A DNA stretch of 64,000 nucleotides, from NCBI GenBank assembly GCA_036702975.1, contig DATNPX010000016.1, positions 186,001 through 250,000 of the forward strand. Reading direction: 5' to 3'. Positions within the stretch are counted from its first letter, which is position 1, and each line of letters opens with the position of its first letter. Under the pieces are notes generated by a model. The model ran no database searches. It was not told where the DNA came from and saw nothing but the letters and a program-made list of their open reading frames with translations. Below, one piece after another: positions 61,513-64,000 of this stretch. The translations under genes and the position numbers were made by a program. Origin of the DNA: DATNPX01 sp036702975. GTDB taxonomy: Bacteria; Cyanobacteriota; Vampirovibrionia; Obscuribacterales; Obscuribacteraceae.

Positions 61513-61911
61513 ATGGACGCAGCCACCATGATTACAAAAGAAGCCTCTTTCTTCAAAGTAATTTGCGACGATCGCTGTGCTATGGTTCGCCGACTTGGAT
61601 CAGTTGTCAAACGGTGGGATACCGGGAAGAAATTCGAATTCGTCGAGCGCAGTGCCGAGACTTACGACAATCAAGAAAATTATCGGAGACTTGATGCTTC
61701 ACGTTGGAGTCTTGTTCTAATCGATGATCTGAACAACCAATGGGAAGGTCCTGAAGCGATTCCGTTCATTCTAAAGAATCTTCCTTTTGGACGTCTGGCA
61801 GCAGTTTTTTACATCCTGCCTGGCACCATGTGGCTGACCAGAAAGCTGTATAAAGCGCTCTCACAGAATCGTAGAATGTTCCTCGAAAGAGTTCCTGCTC
61901 AAGAACATTAA
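61513..61911 (+). CDS. DUF393 (DCC-type) thiol-disulfide-like protein, degenerate motif
   Basis: 132 residues. The opening FFKVICDDRCAMVRRLGSVVKRWDTGKKFEFVERS follows the DUF393 pattern (strand, Asp-x-x-Cys, helix, Asp), in which the family motif is YDGDCxxC. Here one Cys is kept (CDDRC...), but the second of the CxxC pair is Met/Val, so oxidoreductase activity is uncertain. A later part ALSQNRRMF ends the fold. The stop lies five bases from the converging MurF-like gene. Confidence 0.6.
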   Translation: MDAATMITKEASFFKVICDDRCAMVRRLGSVVKRWDTGKKFEFVERSAETYDNQENYRRLDASRWSLVLIDDLNNQWEGPEAIPFILKNLPFGRLAAVFYILPGTMWLTRKLYKALSQNRRMFLERVPAQEH

Positions 61912-61915
61912 TACG

Positions 61916-62881
61916 CTACAGGTGTTCGATACCTAGCATCTGAAGAATCATGCCGACCAGTTCGTAGATGTCGGTCTGATCGCTCGATGGTGCCGCATTG
62001 GCAGCGAACTCAGAGGCAGAACGAATCATCGCAATCAATCGCTCCGGCGGTCCAGCCGGTCTTACAAAAGGCACAGGCGCATCATTCTTCAGTGCAGACA
62101 GCCGGGCCATCTCGGAATCGGTCAGGGCGCTTCCAAAGACCACAACATTGTCGAGGAAGTCGGGATCGACCTTGGCCAACAGTTGGTCGTAAAAGTTCGA
62201 ATCCACCAAGAGCAGCCCATGATGCAACTTAAGCGTAGGCATTATGCTGAAAGAGAGCCCGGCCATATCACTATCTGAAAGCTGTATCCTAAAACGCCGA
62301 ATTGACTCTCCTGTCATTAGCACCACATTTGGTAGCGCAGCGTCGCCGAGAAACTCGACTTCCTCGAAATGCTCGAGCTGATAACGACCGAGCACCACTT
62401 TAGTCTCAGCAGGCATGAGCAGCAACTGGGCGAGCATCTCAGTGGTTTCCACCGAGTCAAGAGTGACGAAACGCTCGGCAAATCGACGCTCGCACTCCTT
62501 CCGCAATTTGCTGAATATAATCTCTAGAGCATCATCATTTGGCACCAGCGCAACGCGTGGATTAATTCGTTTACGCCAGTTGCGAGCCAGTTTCTTCAGT
62601 GCATCGTCTGTGTGTTGTACTGCCAACAGAGGAAAACTGGTACTAGCGATCGGATAGCTAGTGCGTTCTTCCACGATGCATCCTATAGCGCCAGCAGAAA
62701 ATGCCTCGCCGAGGAAGTCATGTCCATCATACTCTTCGCCGCGCAGGGCAAGAAACCAGTCACCTTCTTCAAGTTCACGAGTATCAGTACAGATGCGCCC
62801 ATCTTCTTCATGCATCATCCCAAGCGCAATACGCGCTTCGGTCAACTCCATGATCTCTTCTGCTGTAAACGTAGCGCCCAT
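61916..62881 (-). CDS. MurF N-terminal-like protein without the ATP-binding core
   Basis: 321 residues. The first 100 (IMELTEARI ... RICTDTRELEEGDWFLALRGEEYDGHDFLGEAFSAGAIGCIVEE) match the UDP-MurNAc-tripeptide-binding N-terminal domain of MurF (D(S/T)R---GD-F-AL-GE--DGH-F). The Mur-ligase ATP-binding GxTGKT motif that should follow at about residue 110 is absent. The remaining 200 residues are an alpha/beta domain of unknown fold (NDDALEIIFSKLRKECERRF; TLKLHHGLLLVDSNFYDQLL; NVVVFGSALTDSEMARLSALKND). It might sense peptidoglycan precursors rather than join them. Not a frameshift: the frame is clean to the stop. Confidence 0.7.
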   Translation of the reverse strand: MGATFTAEEIMELTEARIALGMMHEEDGRICTDTRELEEGDWFLALRGEEYDGHDFLGEAFSAGAIGCIVEERTSYPIASTSFPLLAVQHTDDALKKLARNWRKRINPRVALVPNDDALEIIFSKLRKECERRFAERFVTLDSVETTEMLAQLLLMPAETKVVLGRYQLEHFEEVEFLGDAALPNVVLMTGESIRRFRIQLSDSDMAGLSFSIMPTLKLHHGLLLVDSNFYDQLLAKVDPDFLDNVVVFGSALTDSEMARLSALKNDAPVPFVRPAGPPERLIAMIRSASEFAANAAPSSDQTDIYELVGMILQMLGIEHL

Positions 62882-62956
62882 CTGTGCTCCAAAGAGAAAC
62901 TAAATTAGCGGCGCTGACAATTGTACCGTGACCGGTCTCGTTATGAACCGAAGTTC

Positions 62957-64000
62957 CTAATGCTGTTCATGCTGCGCGCTCCATTCCTTTAACCGGCGCC
63001 GTATGTCGGGCATGGCTTGGTTGGCAGCGTCAACACCTGCCTGGATGGCACGAACAGCATCCTTGGGATTGGTTGAGACAACGTCTATGCCGTCCGTAAC
63101 GGGATGGATGACGACATCGGCACGTGCAAGCTGCGGAGCATCTGTACGCGCCAGAAGAATCTGCTCGATGCGTCGAGCAACGCTGCCTACATGCCGAAAA
63201 GTATCCACAGGCACCAGTTCGAGGCGCTCATTGACCGGCACAGCGATGACGATGTCCGCCCCCATCGCTCGAGCCTCATCCACTGGAACGTTGATGACAA
63301 CACAACCATCGACCAGAACCTGTTCGTCGATACGGACTGCCCTCCGCAGTACTGGTATTGCCGAACTTGCTTGAACGGCTCTGGATAAATCGCCGTGAGT
63401 AATGGGGAAAGCCTCCCCATCTCGCAAGTTTGTAGTCATTGCGCTGAATGGGATTTTCAGATCTTCAATGTTACGACGGTCTGGCGGCAAGCAGCTTTTA
63501 TAGTAATTGCGGAATTTGTTTCCAAAATAGAAACCATCGAATGGTTTCCAACCAACCAATCTAGGCATGAGGAAAAACGGTCGCACAGCGATGCTAACGA
63601 ATACCGGAACAGTCATATAACTCTTCATCAATTTCGGCTTTCTGAACCGCATTTCAATATCATCAACCGAGAGCCCTGCACAATACAGACCACCGACGAT
63701 AGCACCGATGCTGGTACCAGTAATCATGTCGACGTGAACGCCCTCTCTTTCAAGAACGCGTAAAACCCCGACATGTGCAGCCCCGCGGGTACCACCACCA
63801 CCCAAAGCGAGGGCGATTCTCGGTCTAGCGCTCGTGAGCTCTGTCTTGGTTGTCCTAGTTGTAGTGGTCTCGGTTGTGGATGTAGCTTCAGTTGTTGAGT
63901 AAGTTTGAATTGTGGTGGCCGTGGTGGCCGTGGTGGCTGAAGTGCCTGCGGTGGATGTGCCGGCAACTACAACAGCTCGAGCCGCAGACCCAATGTCTGA
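62957..64000 (-). CDS. Patatin-like phospholipase (N-terminus outside window)
   Basis: 347 codons visible, open to the right edge with no start codon, so the 5' end is missing. After a Thr/Ala/Ser-rich segment (about the first 55 residues, including tandem GCC ACC ACG codons) the enzyme begins: oxyanion loop LALGGGGTRGAAHVGVL, nucleophile Ser in GTSIGAIVGG, and catalytic Asp in VDGCVVINVPV (DG[G/C]). Serine-aspartate dyad acyl hydrolase of the RssA/NTE bacterial type, likely acting on phospholipids. The Thr-rich stretch before the catalytic domain suggests a linker behind a signal or anchor that lies beyond the window. Confidence 0.85.
   Translation of the reverse strand, partial: SDIGSAARAVVVAGTSTAGTSATTATTATTIQTYSTTEATSTTETTTTRTTKTELTSARPRIALALGGGGTRGAAHVGVLRVLEREGVHVDMITGTSIGAIVGGLYCAGLSVDDIEMRFRKPKLMKSYMTVPVFVSIAVRPFFLMPRLVGWKPFDGFYFGNKFRNYYKSCLPPDRRNIEDLKIPFSAMTTNLRDGEAFPITHGDLSRAVQASSAIPVLRRAVRIDEQVLVDGCVVINVPVDEARAMGADIVIAVPVNERLELVPVDTFRHVGSVARRIEQILLARTDAPQLARADVVIHPVTDGIDVVSTNPKDAVRAIQAGVDAANQAMPDIRRRLKEWSAQHEQH

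Overview
The window is bacterial chromosome: about 50% G+C, densely coding on both strands, with many ATGA/GTGA start-stop overlaps. There is no rRNA, tRNA, CRISPR array or insertion sequence. Signal peptides, an MBOAT/SGNH surface O-acetylation pair, an SbtA-type bicarbonate transporter, glgX, several CHASE3/HAMP histidine kinases and membrane-tethered Ser/Thr kinases fit a non-photosynthetic relative of Cyanobacteria (Vampirovibrionia/Melainabacteria, Obscuribacterales-like). That placement is inference from gene content; no phylogenetic marker was tested. TGA is an ordinary stop in many genes here.

Layout. 1-10 kb: the distal part of a histidine operon, hisG(partial)-hisH-hisF-hisA/IE-aminotransferase-hisD, running on without a gap into an APH-type kinase and a HAD-type phosphatase, followed by an FAD oxidoreductase. 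10-16 kb: PAP2 phosphatase, a small Lys/Ala-rich secreted protein, an OmpR-type two-component pair and several envelope proteins. 16-24 kb: glgX, then a leftward usp-sbtA operon, then a thioredoxin-like gene interrupted by one in-frame TGA with a SECIS-like hairpin behind it (candidate selenoprotein). 23-32 kb: two paralogous proteins built of MshEN-like repeats, one with a long Pro/Ala linker and TPRs, flanking an MBOAT-SGNH operon. 32-35 kb: DUF4259 protein and mnmG. 35-42 kb: a minimal tyrosine recombinase, secreted and membrane hypotheticals, a CHASE3-HAMP coiled-coil protein and an orphan hybrid-free histidine kinase. 42-47 kb: a MarR-controlled small membrane protein and two overlapping membrane-tethered Ser/Thr kinases with an altered catalytic loop. 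47-53 kb: orphan response regulator, PCYCGC-motif protein, VOC protein, TPR protein, zeta-toxin-like P-loop kinase and a secreted clan-A-like glycosidase. 53-57 kb: an apparent stand-alone structured RNA with a strong terminator, a methyltransferase, and a divergent MarR/dienelactone hydrolase pair with two near-identical operators. 57-64 kb: a histidine kinase/response regulator pair, a beta-lactamase-family hydrolase, small hypotheticals, a MurF-like protein lacking the ATP-binding core, and a patatin whose start lies beyond the window.

Most noteworthy: the TGA-containing thioredoxin-like gene (21650-23035), the unassigned structured RNA (about 53874-54084), the MshEN-repeat family, the HisA-HisI-HisE fusion, the truncated MurF-like protein, and the paired palindromic operators at 55765-55807. 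All domain calls are from reading motifs; no database search was run.
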